64,000 nt of DNA, taken from an uncultured Clostridia bacterium. Its GTDB lineage: Bacteria; Bacillota; Clostridia; Christensenellales; UBA1750. The stretch is from contig CAJFMX010000009.1 of the NCBI GenBank assembly GCA_904393115.1, forward strand, positions 1-64,000, written 5' to 3'. Shown in pieces: positions 34,371 through 42,722 of this stretch. The notes below the pieces were generated by a model, which saw only the letters and a program-made list of their open reading frames with translations, was not told the origin of the DNA and searched no databases. Positions within the stretch are counted from its first letter, which is position 1, and every line of letters begins with the position of its first letter. The position numbers were made by a program, and so were the translations under genes.

Positions 34371-35427
34371 ATCTGCGCTTTCTGCGCTGCTCGCGCGGAT
34401 TTCGGAGCCGGACGAAGCGGCCATGGCGGCCGCGCGCCGGCAGTGGGATGGATTGGCCAAGCCCTTGGGGAGCCTGGGCCGGCTGGAGGAGGCCGTCGTG
34501 CGGATCGCGGGCCTGACGGGCCAGGCGGATGTGCGCCTGCCCCGCCGGGAGCTGTTCGTCTTCTGCGCGGACAACGGCGTGGTCGCGCGGGGCGTGGCGC
34601 AGTCCGGGCCAGAGGTCACGGCGGCGGTTGCGCGGGCGCTCGGCGCGGGGGAGAGCACGGTCTGCCGCATGGCGCAGCCTGCGCGCTGCGCGGTGACGGC
34701 CGTGGACGTGGGCATCCTGGACTTCCCCGGCGCGCCGGGCGTCTGGGACCGGCGCATCCGCAACGGCACGGCGGACATCGCGCAGGGGCCGGCCATGCGC
34801 CGGGAGGACTGCGTGCGCGCGCTGCTCGCGGGCGCGCAGGTCGCCGCAGAGGGCAAGGCGCGCGGCGTCTCGATCCTCGCCGCGGGCGAGATGGGCATCG
34901 GCAACACGACCACGACCGCCGCGGTCGCCTGCGCGCTGCTCGGCGGCAGCCCGGAGGCCTGGGTGGGCCGGGGCGCGGGCCTCTCGGGCGAGGGGCTGCG
35001 CCGCAAGCGCGCGGCCGTGCAGGCGGCGCTCGCCGTCAACCGCCCGGATCCCAGGGACCCGGTGGACGTCCTCAGCAAGGTGGGTGGGCTGGACATCGCG
35101 GCCCTGTGCGGCTTCTACCTGGGCTGCGCGGCCGGGCGCGTCCCCGTGCTGCTGGACGGCGCGATCAGCGCGGCGGCGGCCCTGTGCGCGGTGCGGCTCT
35201 GCCCGGCGGCGCGCGGCGCGCTGCTGGCCAGCCACGTCTCCGCCGAGCCCGTGGGCCGGCCCCTGCTCGAGGCGCTCGGCCTGGAGCCGCTGCTGGACGC
35301 GGGGCTGCGGCTGGGCGAGGGCAGCGGCGCGGTCGCGGCCCTTCCGCTGCTGGACATGGCCCTGGCCGTCTACCACGGCGGGCAGACGTTCGGCCGCCTG
35401 GGCATCGACGCCTATACGCCGCAATGA
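34363..35427 (+). CDS. cobT: Nicotinate-nucleotide-dimethylbenzimidazole phosphoribosyltransferase
   Basis: This 354-residue enzyme makes alpha-ribazole phosphate for the lower ligand. It shows LDGLAKPLGSLG-type N-terminal sequence (WDGLAKPLGSLGRLE), CADNGVVA, and AAGEMGIGNTTT, all diagnostic of CobT. ATG 34363 follows GGAAAGGGGAG and overlaps the cbiA stop by eight bases. No lower-ligand base synthesis genes (bza/blu) are in the window. Confidence 0.95.
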   Translation: MCESALSALLARISEPDEAAMAAARRQWDGLAKPLGSLGRLEEAVVRIAGLTGQADVRLPRRELFVFCADNGVVARGVAQSGPEVTAAVARALGAGESTVCRMAQPARCAVTAVDVGILDFPGAPGVWDRRIRNGTADIAQGPAMRREDCVRALLAGAQVAAEGKARGVSILAAGEMGIGNTTTTAAVACALLGGSPEAWVGRGAGLSGEGLRRKRAAVQAALAVNRPDPRDPVDVLSKVGGLDIAALCGFYLGCAAGRVPVLLDGAISAAAALCAVRLCPAARGALLASHVSAEPVGRPLLEALGLEPLLDAGLRLGEGSGAVAALPLLDMALAVYHGGQTFGRLGIDAYTPQ

Positions 35428-35455
35428 AATTTGCTTGGGAAAGGGAGGAACCGCT

Positions 35456-35968
35456 GTGTTTACGCTCCTGATCGGCGGCTCGGCAAGCGGCAAGAGCGAC
35501 CTTGCGGAGGGGATGGTCTGCCGCCTGCCCGGTCCGCGCGTCTACATCGCCACCATGCAGGCCTTTGACGACGAATGCCGCGCCCGCATCGCCCGGCACC
35601 GGGCGCGCCGCGCGGGCAAGGGCTTTTCGACGGTCGAGAGCCCGCTGGCCGCGCAGCTGGCGGGCGTTCCCGCGGGGGCGAACGCCCTGCTGGAGTGCCT
35701 GAGCAACCTGGCCGCCAACGAGATGTACGATCCCGCGGGCCAGGGGCCGGAGGCGGCGCTCGCGGGCGTGCTCGCGCTCGCCGCGCGCTGCCCCCACCTC
35801 ACGGTCGTGACGAACGAGGTCTTCTCCGGCGGCGCGGACTACGAGGGGGACACGCTCTCGTATCTGCGCGCGCTGGCGGGGATCAACCGGGCGCTCGCCG
35901 CGCGGGCGGACCGCGTGGCCGAGGTCGTCTGCGGCCTGCCCAACTGGCTGAAGGGGGGACCCGCATGA
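35456..35968 (+). CDS. cobU: Adenosylcobinamide kinase / guanylyltransferase
   Basis: The 170-residue protein has the P-loop IGGSASGKS at the start, RIARHRARR with the histidine used for guanylation, and VTNEVFSGGADYEGDT with a CobU-like GLPNWLKG ending. It phosphorylates and then guanylylates cobinamide. GTG 35456 is preceded by AAGGGAGG. A short second CobU-like gene lies two genes downstream. Confidence 0.93.
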   Translation: MFTLLIGGSASGKSDLAEGMVCRLPGPRVYIATMQAFDDECRARIARHRARRAGKGFSTVESPLAAQLAGVPAGANALLECLSNLAANEMYDPAGQGPEAALAGVLALAARCPHLTVVTNEVFSGGADYEGDTLSYLRALAGINRALAARADRVAEVVCGLPNWLKGGPA

Positions 35969-36738
35969 GGACCGCATTCGAGACGATTGCCGTGGCCTTT
36001 TCCATGTTCAGCGCACTGCCCATGCCGCGCGTGGCGTGGAAGGATTCGAACATGCGCTACGCGCTGTGCGCCTTCCCTCTGGTGGGGCTTGCCATCGGCC
36101 TTGCGCAGATCCTGTGGGCGGCGGTCTGCGGCCTGGGCCTGCCGCCGGTGCTGCGGGGCATGGGCCTCTGCCTGCTGCCCGTCTGGCTCACCGGCGGCAT
36201 CCACCTGGACGGCTATGCGGACACCTGCGACGCGCGGGCCAGCTTTGCTTCCCCCGCGCGCCGGCAGGAGATCCTGCGCGACCCGCACCTGGGTGCGTTT
36301 GCCGCCATCCGCCTTGGCGCGTACTTCGTCGCGGACTTCGCGCTGTGGACCGCGCTGCCGGAGGCGCCCTGGGGGCTGCTCCTGCTCGCGCCCTGCGCCT
36401 CGCGCGCGCTCTCGGGCCTTGCGATCACGAGCTTTCCCCTGGCCGCGGAGAGCAGCCTGGCCAAGACCTTTGCCGACGCGGCGGCGCGCAGCCGCGCAAA
36501 GGCCGTGCTCGCGGCGCTTTCCGCGCTGCTCCTGCTCGGGCTGTGCGCGCAGGGCCCCGGCGGCGCGGCGATGGCCCTCGCGGGGCTCGCCTGCTTTTTC
36601 CGCTGCCGCCGCATCGCTCGTCGGGAGTTCGGCGGCCTTTCGGGGGATCTTGCCGGCTGGTTCCTGCAGACGGCCGAAATTTGGATGCTGGCCGCGCTCT
36701 GCGCGGTGCAGTGGGGAGGAAGGATTCTATGCTTTTGA
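35965..36738 (+). CDS. cobS: Adenosylcobinamide-GDP ribazoletransferase
   Basis: This 257-residue integral membrane enzyme joins the lower ligand to GDP-cobinamide. The CobS motif GGIHLDGYADTCDA is present, followed by an LGAFA segment, and about six membrane helices can be drawn. The ATG overlaps the cobU stop by four bases. Confidence 0.94.
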   Translation: MRTAFETIAVAFSMFSALPMPRVAWKDSNMRYALCAFPLVGLAIGLAQILWAAVCGLGLPPVLRGMGLCLLPVWLTGGIHLDGYADTCDARASFASPARRQEILRDPHLGAFAAIRLGAYFVADFALWTALPEAPWGLLLLAPCASRALSGLAITSFPLAAESSLAKTFADAAARSRAKAVLAALSALLLLGLCAQGPGGAAMALAGLACFFRCRRIARREFGGLSGDLAGWFLQTAEIWMLAALCAVQWGGRILCF

Positions 36739-37067
36739 TCACGGGCCCGCTCTTTGCGGGCAAGCGGGAATGCGCGGCAAAGCTCCTCGGGGTGCCGATG
36801 GAGCGCCTTGCGGACCTTGCGGTCTGGGACGTGCAGGACCTTGCGGCGGCCGCGCCGGACCTGACAGCCCTGGCCGACGCGCTCGCCGCGCGCCCGGTCG
36901 TCATCGCGACGGAGGTCGGCGGGGGCGTCGTGCCGGTGGACCCCGCCCAGCGCGCGGCGCGGGAGGCCGCGGGCCGGCTCAGCTGCCTGCTGGCGGCGCG
37001 GGCCGAGACCGTTGTGCGCGTCTGCTGCGGCATTCCGCAGCTCCTAAAGGGGGAATGGCCGTGCTGA
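36729..37067 (+). CDS. Short CobU-like protein with degenerate P-loop
   Basis: The 112-residue protein resembles CobU at both ends but lacks the middle. Its P-loop reads TGPLFAGKRE, with no Ser or Thr after the lysine, and there is no RH-type guanylation site. The C-terminal part, TEVGGGVVPVDPAQRAAREAAGR-like and GIPQLLKG, is more canonical than in the full cobU gene nearby (longest stretch split here). It may be a regulatory or assembly partner of CobU or may complete its activity. It overlaps cobS by ten bases and the next gene by seven. Confidence 0.75.
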   Translation: MLLITGPLFAGKRECAAKLLGVPMERLADLAVWDVQDLAAAAPDLTALADALAARPVVIATEVGGGVVPVDPAQRAAREAAGRLSCLLAARAETVVRVCCGIPQLLKGEWPC

Positions 37068-37663
37068 TCTATCTGCTCCGCCACGGGGAAACCGTCTACA
37101 ACGCGCAGCGGCGCTACCAGGGCGCGCAGGACGTGCCCCTCTCCGCGCAGGGGCGGCGCCTGCGGCCCGCGGGCGTGGAGCTGCCGGCCGTCTACGTCTC
37201 CCCGCTCACCCGCGCGGCGGAGAGCGCGGCGCTTCTCTTCCCCCGCGCGCGCCTCGTCCCCGTGGAGGGGCTGCAGGAGATGCACTTTGGCGCCTTTGAG
37301 GGGCGCAGCGCGCAGGAGATGGAGGACGACCCGGCCTACCGCGCCTGGGTGGAGGGCGACTGCCTGGGCCGCTGCCCCGGGGGCGAGAGCCGCGCGGAGT
37401 TCTCCGACCGGTGCTGCGCCGCGTTCTCGCGCCTGGTGGACGAGGAACTGCGCAAGGGCAGCCCGTGCATGGCCGTCGTGGCGCACGGGGGCACGCAGAT
37501 GGCGGTTCTGGAGCGCTTCGGCGCGCCCGGGCGGGCGTATTACGCCTGGTGCGCGCCGAACGGCGGCGGCTACGTCCTGCGCGCGGACCGCTGGGCGTCG
37601 GAGAGAAAGCTCGACCTCGTCCAGGAGGTCTGTTTTGCGGAGGGATCGCCATGGAAATCCTAG
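37061..37663 (+). CDS. cobC: Alpha-ribazole phosphatase (histidine phosphatase)
   Basis: The roughly 200-residue phosphoglycerate-mutase-like enzyme has LLRHGETVYN with the catalytic histidine, and VVAHGG with the second. It should dephosphorylate alpha-ribazole phosphate or adenosylcobalamin phosphate. GTG 37061 lies seven bases after AAAGGGGG; an ATG six bases earlier is possible but sits almost on the ribosome-binding site. Confidence 0.88.
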   Translation: MLIYLLRHGETVYNAQRRYQGAQDVPLSAQGRRLRPAGVELPAVYVSPLTRAAESAALLFPRARLVPVEGLQEMHFGAFEGRSAQEMEDDPAYRAWVEGDCLGRCPGGESRAEFSDRCCAAFSRLVDEELRKGSPCMAVVAHGGTQMAVLERFGAPGRAYYAWCAPNGGGYVLRADRWASERKLDLVQEVCFAEGSPWKS

Positions 37664-38619
37664 CTGCGGCGCTGGTCGGGTTTGCGGTGGACCTGCTGCT
37701 CGGGGACCCCGCGTGGATGCCGCACCCGGTCGTCTGCATGGGCAAGGCCATCTCCTTCCTGGAAAAGCGGCTGCGCCCGGCCTTCCCCAACACCCCGCGC
37801 GGCCAGATCGCGGCGGGGGCGGTCCTCGCGGCGGCGCTGCCGCTGGGCACGCTCGCCCTGAGCCTTGCGGCGCTGTTCGCGCTGGGGCTCGTGCACCCGG
37901 CGCTGCGCTTTGCGCTCGAGGCGCTGTGGTGCTGGCAGGCGCTGGCCGCAAAGTGCCTGCGGGACGAGAGCCGCAACGTCTGCCGGGCGCTGACGGGCGC
38001 GACGCTGCCCGAGGCGCGCGCCGCGGTGGCGCGCATCGTGGGCCGGGACACGGACTCCCTCAGCGCCGAGGGGGTCGCCCGCGCCGCGGTGGAGACCGTC
38101 GCGGAGAACTTCTCGGACGGGGAGATCGCGCCCCTGTTCTACATGCTCCTGGGCGGCGCGCCGCTGGCCCTCTGCTACAAGGCGATCAACACCATGGACA
38201 GCATGGTGGGCTACAAGAACGAGCGCTATCTCTACTTCGGCCGCGCGGCGGCCAGGCTGGACGACGCGGCGAACTGGCTTCCCGCCCGGCTCTCGGCGCT
38301 GCTGCTCATCGCGGCGGCGGCCTGCACGGGGCAGGACGCGCGGGGCGCGTTCCGCATCTGGCGGCGGGACCGGCGCAACCACTCTAGCCCCAACTCCGCT
38401 CAGACGGAGTCCGCCATGGCCGGGGCGCTGGGCGTTCGCCTGGCCGGGCCGGCCTCCTATTTCGGCACGCTCCACGACAAGCCCTACATCGGCGACGACC
38501 GGCGGCCCATCTCTCCGGCGGACATCTGCACCGCAAACCGGATGCTGTACGTGGGCAGCGCGCTGGCGCTGCTCGCGCTGGGCGCCCTGCGCGCGGGGAT
38601 CGCGCTGCTCTGCATCTAA
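37651..38619 (+). CDS. cbiB: Adenosylcobinamide-phosphate synthase
   Basis: This 322-residue membrane enzyme attaches aminopropanol phosphate to cobyric acid. The CbiB marks are DLLLGDPAWMPHPVVCMG, AVETVAENFSDGEIAPLF, and KAINTMDSMVGYKNERY. It overlaps cobC by 13 bases. Confidence 0.95.
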   Translation: MEILAAALVGFAVDLLLGDPAWMPHPVVCMGKAISFLEKRLRPAFPNTPRGQIAAGAVLAAALPLGTLALSLAALFALGLVHPALRFALEALWCWQALAAKCLRDESRNVCRALTGATLPEARAAVARIVGRDTDSLSAEGVARAAVETVAENFSDGEIAPLFYMLLGGAPLALCYKAINTMDSMVGYKNERYLYFGRAAARLDDAANWLPARLSALLLIAAAACTGQDARGAFRIWRRDRRNHSSPNSAQTESAMAGALGVRLAGPASYFGTLHDKPYIGDDRRPISPADICTANRMLYVGSALALLALGALRAGIALLCI

Positions 38620-38644
38620 GGCAAGTCGAAAGGAGAGGATGTCC

Positions 38645-39697
38645 ATGTGCGCACTGCACGGCGGGGACTGGGCGGGGTATCTCGCGGAATTTGGCGCGAT
38701 GCCCCTGGACTTTTCCGCCAACACGAGCCCGCTGGGCCTGCCGCCGGGCGTCCGCCGCGCGGCGGAGGCGGCGCTGGAGGCCGCGGACCGCTACCCGGAC
38801 CCGGCCTGCCGCGAGCTGCGCCGGGCGCTGGCCGCGCACCACGCGGTCCGGCCGGCGCAGGTGCTCTGCGGCGCGGGCGCTGCGGACCTGATCTATCGCC
38901 TGGCGCTGGCCGTGCGGCCGCGGCGCGCCCTGCTCCCCGCGCCGACGTTTGCGGAGTACGGCCGCGCGCTGGCGCTCGCGGGCTGCGCCGTGGAGCGCGC
39001 CGCGCTGCGGGAGGGCGCGGGCTTTGTCCTGCAGGAGGACTTCCTCGCCCGCATCGTGCCGGGCGTGGACCTCGTCTTCCTCTGCGAGCCGAACAACCCC
39101 ACCGGGCTCCTGACCCCGCGGCCGCTGCTGCGCCGAATCCTCGCGCGGTGCGAAGAATGCGGCGCGATGCTCGCGGTGGACGAGTGCTTTCACGATTTTC
39201 TCGCCCCGGAGGCGCAGCAGTCCCTGATCCCGCTCCTCGCGGACCATCCCCGCCTGGTGGTGCTGCGCGCCTTCACCAAGTTCTACGCCATGGCGGGCCT
39301 GCGCCTGGGCTACGCGCTCTGCGGGGACGAGGCGCTCGCCGCGCGCATGGCCGAGTGCGGGCCGCCCTGGGCGGTCTCCTCCCCGGCGCAGGCGGCGGGG
39401 CTTGCGGCCCTACGCGAGACGGACTACGCGCGCAGGCTCCGCCGCCTCATCGGGGAGGAGCGCCCGCGCCTTGCCGCGCAGCTGCGCGCGCTCTCCTGCC
39501 GCGTGCTCCCGGGGCAGGCGAACTACCTGCTCTTCTTCCACCCGGACGAGGCGCTCGTCCCAAAGCTCCGCGAAACGGGCGTGCTCCTGCGCGACTGCCG
39601 GAACTTTGTTGGGCTTTCCCCGGGGTGGTACCGCGCGGCCGTGCGGACGCGGCCGGAGAACGAGATCTTTTTGCAAAAACTCAAGGAGGTGTTGTAA
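38645..39697 (+). CDS. cobD: L-threonine-O-3-phosphate decarboxylase
   Basis: The 350-residue PLP enzyme is a class I/II aminotransferase-fold decarboxylase. LDFSANTSPLG at the N-terminus, CEPNNPTG, and the PLP lysine in RAFTKFYAMAGLRLGY are typical of CobD. It makes aminopropanol phosphate for CbiB. ATG 38645 is six bases after AGGAGAGG and is preferred over ATG 38639. The matching threonine kinase gene is absent here. Confidence 0.92.
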   Translation: MCALHGGDWAGYLAEFGAMPLDFSANTSPLGLPPGVRRAAEAALEAADRYPDPACRELRRALAAHHAVRPAQVLCGAGAADLIYRLALAVRPRRALLPAPTFAEYGRALALAGCAVERAALREGAGFVLQEDFLARIVPGVDLVFLCEPNNPTGLLTPRPLLRRILARCEECGAMLAVDECFHDFLAPEAQQSLIPLLADHPRLVVLRAFTKFYAMAGLRLGYALCGDEALAARMAECGPPWAVSSPAQAAGLAALRETDYARRLRRLIGEERPRLAAQLRALSCRVLPGQANYLLFFHPDEALVPKLRETGVLLRDCRNFVGLSPGWYRAAVRTRPENEIFLQKLKEVL

Positions 39698-39698
39698 C

Positions 39699-41180
39699 GT
39701 GGCGCGATGCATCATGGTGCAGGGCACCATGTCCGGCGCGGGCAAGAGCCTGCTCGTGACCGCGCTTTGCCGCATCTTTCGCCAGGACGGGCTGCGCGTT
39801 GCGCCGTTCAAGAGCCAGAACATGGCGCTGAACAGCTTTGTCACGCGCGACGGCCTGGAGATGGGCCGCGCCCAGGCGGCGCAGGCGGAGGCCGCGGGCC
39901 TGGAGCCGGACGTGCGCATGAACCCGATCCTGCTCAAGCCCTCCAGCGACACGGGCAGCCAGGTCATCGTCCTGGGCGAGGTGCGCGGGCAATACGCGGC
40001 GCGCGACTATTTCCGCCAAAAGCGCAGCCTGATCCCGATGATCCGCGAGGCCTACGAGAGCCTTGCCGCGGAAAACGACGTCATCGTCCTGGAGGGCGCG
40101 GGCAGCCCGGTGGAGATCAACCTCAAGAAGGACGACATCGTCAACATGGGCCTTGCGGAGCTGGTGAACGCGCCGGTGCTCCTCGTCGGGGACATCGACC
40201 GGGGCGGCGTGTTCGCGCAGCTCTACGGCACGGTGGCGCTGCTCGAGCCGCAGGAGCGCGCCCGCGTCGTGGGCACGGTCATCAACAAGTTCCGCGGGGA
40301 CGTCTCCCTGCTGCAGCCGGGGCTGGAGACGCTGGAATCGCTCACGGGCGTGCCGGTGCTGGGCGTCGTTCCCTATACGCAGGTGGAGATCGACGACGAG
40401 GACAGCCTTTCGCCCCGGCTTCAGGCTGCGTCCGCCCGCCGCGCCGTGGACATCGCGGCCATCCGCCTGCCCCGAATCTCCAACTTCACGGACCTGACCG
40501 CCCTGGAGCGGCACCCGGCCCTGGGGGTGCGGTATGTGGACCGCCCGGAGCGCCTGGGCAAGCCGGATCTCGTGATCCTTCCGGGCACGAAGAGCACGCT
40601 CGCGGACCTGGACTGGCTCCGGCGCACGGGCCTTGCGGACGCCATACTGCGCCTGGCGCAGCAGGACGTCCCGGTCCTGGGCATCTGCGGCGGCTACCAG
40701 ATGCTGGGGCAGGCGCTCTCGGACCCGCTCGGCGTCGAGGGCGGCGGCGAGCGAGCGGGGCTGGGACTCCTCCCCTGCCACACGGCGTTCGCCGCGGAAA
40801 AGTCGCGCACGCAGGTGCGCGGCGCCGTCGCGGCGGCGCCCTTTGCCGGGGCCGAAGTCGAGGGGTATGAGATCCACATGGGCCGCACGGACCGCCTGGG
40901 CGGCGCGCCCTTCTGCCGCCTGATGGACGGCCGCGAGGAGGGCGCCTGCGCGGGCAGCGCCTTTGGCACCTACCTGCACGGCCTCTTCGACAGCGGACGC
41001 CTGACGGAAAAATTGGCCGACTGGCTGCTGGCGCGCAAGGGCCTCCCGCCGCAGCGCGCGTCCGTCCCGGACCGCGCGTCGTTTGCCGGCGCGCAATACG
41101 ACATTCTGGCGGACGCCGTGCGCAAGAGCCTGGACATGGCGGCGATCTGCCGCGCGATGGAGGAATACGATGGAAACTAG
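39699..41180 (+). CDS. cbiP: Cobyric acid synthase
   Basis: This 493-residue glutamine-dependent enzyme amidates four side chains of adenosylcobyrinate diamide. It has GTMSGAGKSLLV, PFKSQNMALNSFVT, GDIDRGGVFAQLYG, and the amidotransferase cysteine in VLGICGGYQMLG with TYLHGLFD. GTG 39699 is nine bases after AAGGAGG. Confidence 0.96.
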   Translation: MARCIMVQGTMSGAGKSLLVTALCRIFRQDGLRVAPFKSQNMALNSFVTRDGLEMGRAQAAQAEAAGLEPDVRMNPILLKPSSDTGSQVIVLGEVRGQYAARDYFRQKRSLIPMIREAYESLAAENDVIVLEGAGSPVEINLKKDDIVNMGLAELVNAPVLLVGDIDRGGVFAQLYGTVALLEPQERARVVGTVINKFRGDVSLLQPGLETLESLTGVPVLGVVPYTQVEIDDEDSLSPRLQAASARRAVDIAAIRLPRISNFTDLTALERHPALGVRYVDRPERLGKPDLVILPGTKSTLADLDWLRRTGLADAILRLAQQDVPVLGICGGYQMLGQALSDPLGVEGGGERAGLGLLPCHTAFAAEKSRTQVRGAVAAAPFAGAEVEGYEIHMGRTDRLGGAPFCRLMDGREEGACAGSAFGTYLHGLFDSGRLTEKLADWLLARKGLPPQRASVPDRASFAGAQYDILADAVRKSLDMAAICRAMEEYDGN

Positions 41181-41691
41181 GGATCTGGGCCTTGTGCACC
41201 TCTACTGGGGCGAAGGCAAGGGGAAGACGACGGCGGCCATGGGCCTTGCGCTGCGCGCGCTGGGCCACGGCCGCAAGGTCACCGTGGTACAATTTTTGAA
41301 GAACGGGTCCAGCGGCGAGTTGGCTCCGCTGCGCGCGCTGGGCGCGGCCGTCTACGCGGGCAAGACCGGCACGAAGTTCGCCTCCCAGATGACGCCCGAG
41401 GAGCGCGCGCAGGAGCGCGCCAACCAGGACGCGTGCCTCGCCCGGGCGCTGGAGGACCCCTGCGACCTGCTTCTTCTGGACGAGGCCTGCGCCGCCTGGC
41501 AGCTCGGCATGGCGGACCCGTACCTCCTGCGCCGGGCGGTGCTGGAGCGGCCCGCCGGGCGCGAGGTGGTGCTGACCGGCCGCGATCCCGCGCCCTGGAT
41601 GCGGGAAGCGGCCGACTATTCCACGGAAATGCGCTGCCACCGCCACCCGTACGCGCGGGGCGTCCTGGCGCGGGAGGGGGTGGAGTTCTGA
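41170..41691 (+). CDS. cobO: Corrinoid adenosyltransferase (BtuR/CobO type)
   Basis: The 173-residue P-loop protein has YWGEGKGKTTAAMGLALRA, VVQFLKNG and LLLLDEA, matching CobO/BtuR. It places the 5'-deoxyadenosyl group on the cobalt. It overlaps cbiP by 11 bases. Confidence 0.95.
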   Translation: METRDLGLVHLYWGEGKGKTTAAMGLALRALGHGRKVTVVQFLKNGSSGELAPLRALGAAVYAGKTGTKFASQMTPEERAQERANQDACLARALEDPCDLLLLDEACAAWQLGMADPYLLRRAVLERPAGREVVLTGRDPAPWMREAADYSTEMRCHRHPYARGVLAREGVEF

Positions 41692-42371
41692 TGGATGCGC
41701 ATCTGCCCGCACACCACCTGCCCGGGGACATCGAGCGCACGAGCCTTTCCATCCTCAACGCGGAATTTGAGGCGCAGGGCGTCCGCCTCTCCGGCCCCTG
41801 CGCCCCGGTGATCCGCCGGGTCATCCACGCCACGGCGGACTTCGACTTTGCCCGCGCGCTGCACTTCACGCCCGGCGCGGTGGAGGCGGGGATTTCCGCG
41901 CTGCGCGCCGGCGCGCCGCTCGTGCTGGATACGAACATGGCGCTTGCCGGCGTGAGCCAGCCGAGCCTTGCGCGCCTGGGCTCCGCGGCGCACTGCCTCA
42001 TGGCGGAGGAGGCCGTGGCTCAGCAGGCCCGGGCCGAGGGGACCACGCGCGCGGTCGCCGCCGCCCGGCGCGCGGCGCAGCTCTATCCGCAGGCGGTCTT
42101 CGCCGTGGGGAACGCGCCGACCGCCCTGCTGGAGCTGGCGGACCGCATCGAGGCGGGGCTTCGCCCCTCCCTGGTGGTCGGCGTGCCCGTGGGCTTCGTC
42201 AACGTCGTGGAGAGCAAGGAGCGCGCGCTCGACGTCTGCTCGCGCTTTGGCGTCCCGGCGATCCTCGCCATGGGGCGCAAGGGCGGCAGCAGCGTGGCCG
42301 TCGCCATCTGCAACGCGCTCCTGTACGCCGCCGTCCACGCCGAGGACCCCGCCGACCGCGGCTGGCAATGA
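41691..42371 (+). CDS. cbiC: Cobalt-precorrin-8 methylmutase
   Basis: This 226-residue enzyme moves the C11 methyl to C12 to give cobyrinate. The CbiC motifs VIRRVIHATADFDFA with the catalytic histidine, LDTNMALAG, and GVPVGFVNVVESKE are all present. The start shares one base with the cobO stop. It is the last gene of the operon and is followed by repeats and a terminator. Confidence 0.95.
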   Translation: MDAHLPAHHLPGDIERTSLSILNAEFEAQGVRLSGPCAPVIRRVIHATADFDFARALHFTPGAVEAGISALRAGAPLVLDTNMALAGVSQPSLARLGSAAHCLMAEEAVAQQARAEGTTRAVAAARRAAQLYPQAVFAVGNAPTALLELADRIEAGLRPSLVVGVPVGFVNVVESKERALDVCSRFGVPAILAMGRKGGSSVAVAICNALLYAAVHAEDPADRGWQ

Positions 42372-42393
42372 GCAGCGCGGCCGCGCACGCGCC

Positions 42394-42716
42394 GCCGCGG
42401 CACTGCAAAGAGTTTCGCCAGGCAAAAAGCCGAGGCTGTGCATCTGCGCAGCCTCCACCCCGCGCGTACGACGCGCCAGACGCCACGGGGGCGGGCCTTC
42501 GGCCCGCCGCCGCGGCACCGCAAAGAGTTTCGCCAGACAAAAAGCCGAGGCCGGACAGCGCATCTGCGCAGCCTTCACCCCGCGCGCACGACGCGCCAGA
42601 CGCCACGGGGGCGGGCCTTCGGCCCGCCCCCGCACAGCGCACGCGCCGCCGCGGCACCGCAAAGAGTTTCGCCAGGCAAAAAAGCCGAGGCCGTGCATCT
42701 GCATAGCCTCGGCTTT
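42394..42716. repeat. Tandem intergenic repeat A (about 115-120 bp, three copies)
   Basis: Copies start with GCCGCGGCAC at 42394, 42509 and 42648. Copies one (42394-42508) and two (42509-42628) are nearly identical. Each has GAGTTTCGCCAG, an AAAAAGCCGAGGC segment with GCATCTGCGCAGCC forming a hairpin, GACGCGCCAGACGCCACGGG, and the hairpin GGCGGGCC-TTC-GGCCCGCC. Copy three stops in the terminator. The gene-free stretch 42372-42722 is almost wholly this array. Confidence 0.9.
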
Positions 42717-42717
42717 T
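42678..42717. terminator. Bidirectional terminator between cbiC and the reductase gene
   Basis: GCCGAGGC (42684-42691) pairs with GCCTCGGC (42706-42713), flanked by A6 and T4. It ends both convergent operons and is itself the third copy of repeat A. Confidence 0.8.
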
Positions 42718-42722
42718 GGGGG

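Noticed and set aside
42394..42716. CRISPR-like array
   Set aside because: Units are over 100 bp, contiguous and carry no unique spacers; no cas genes nearby.
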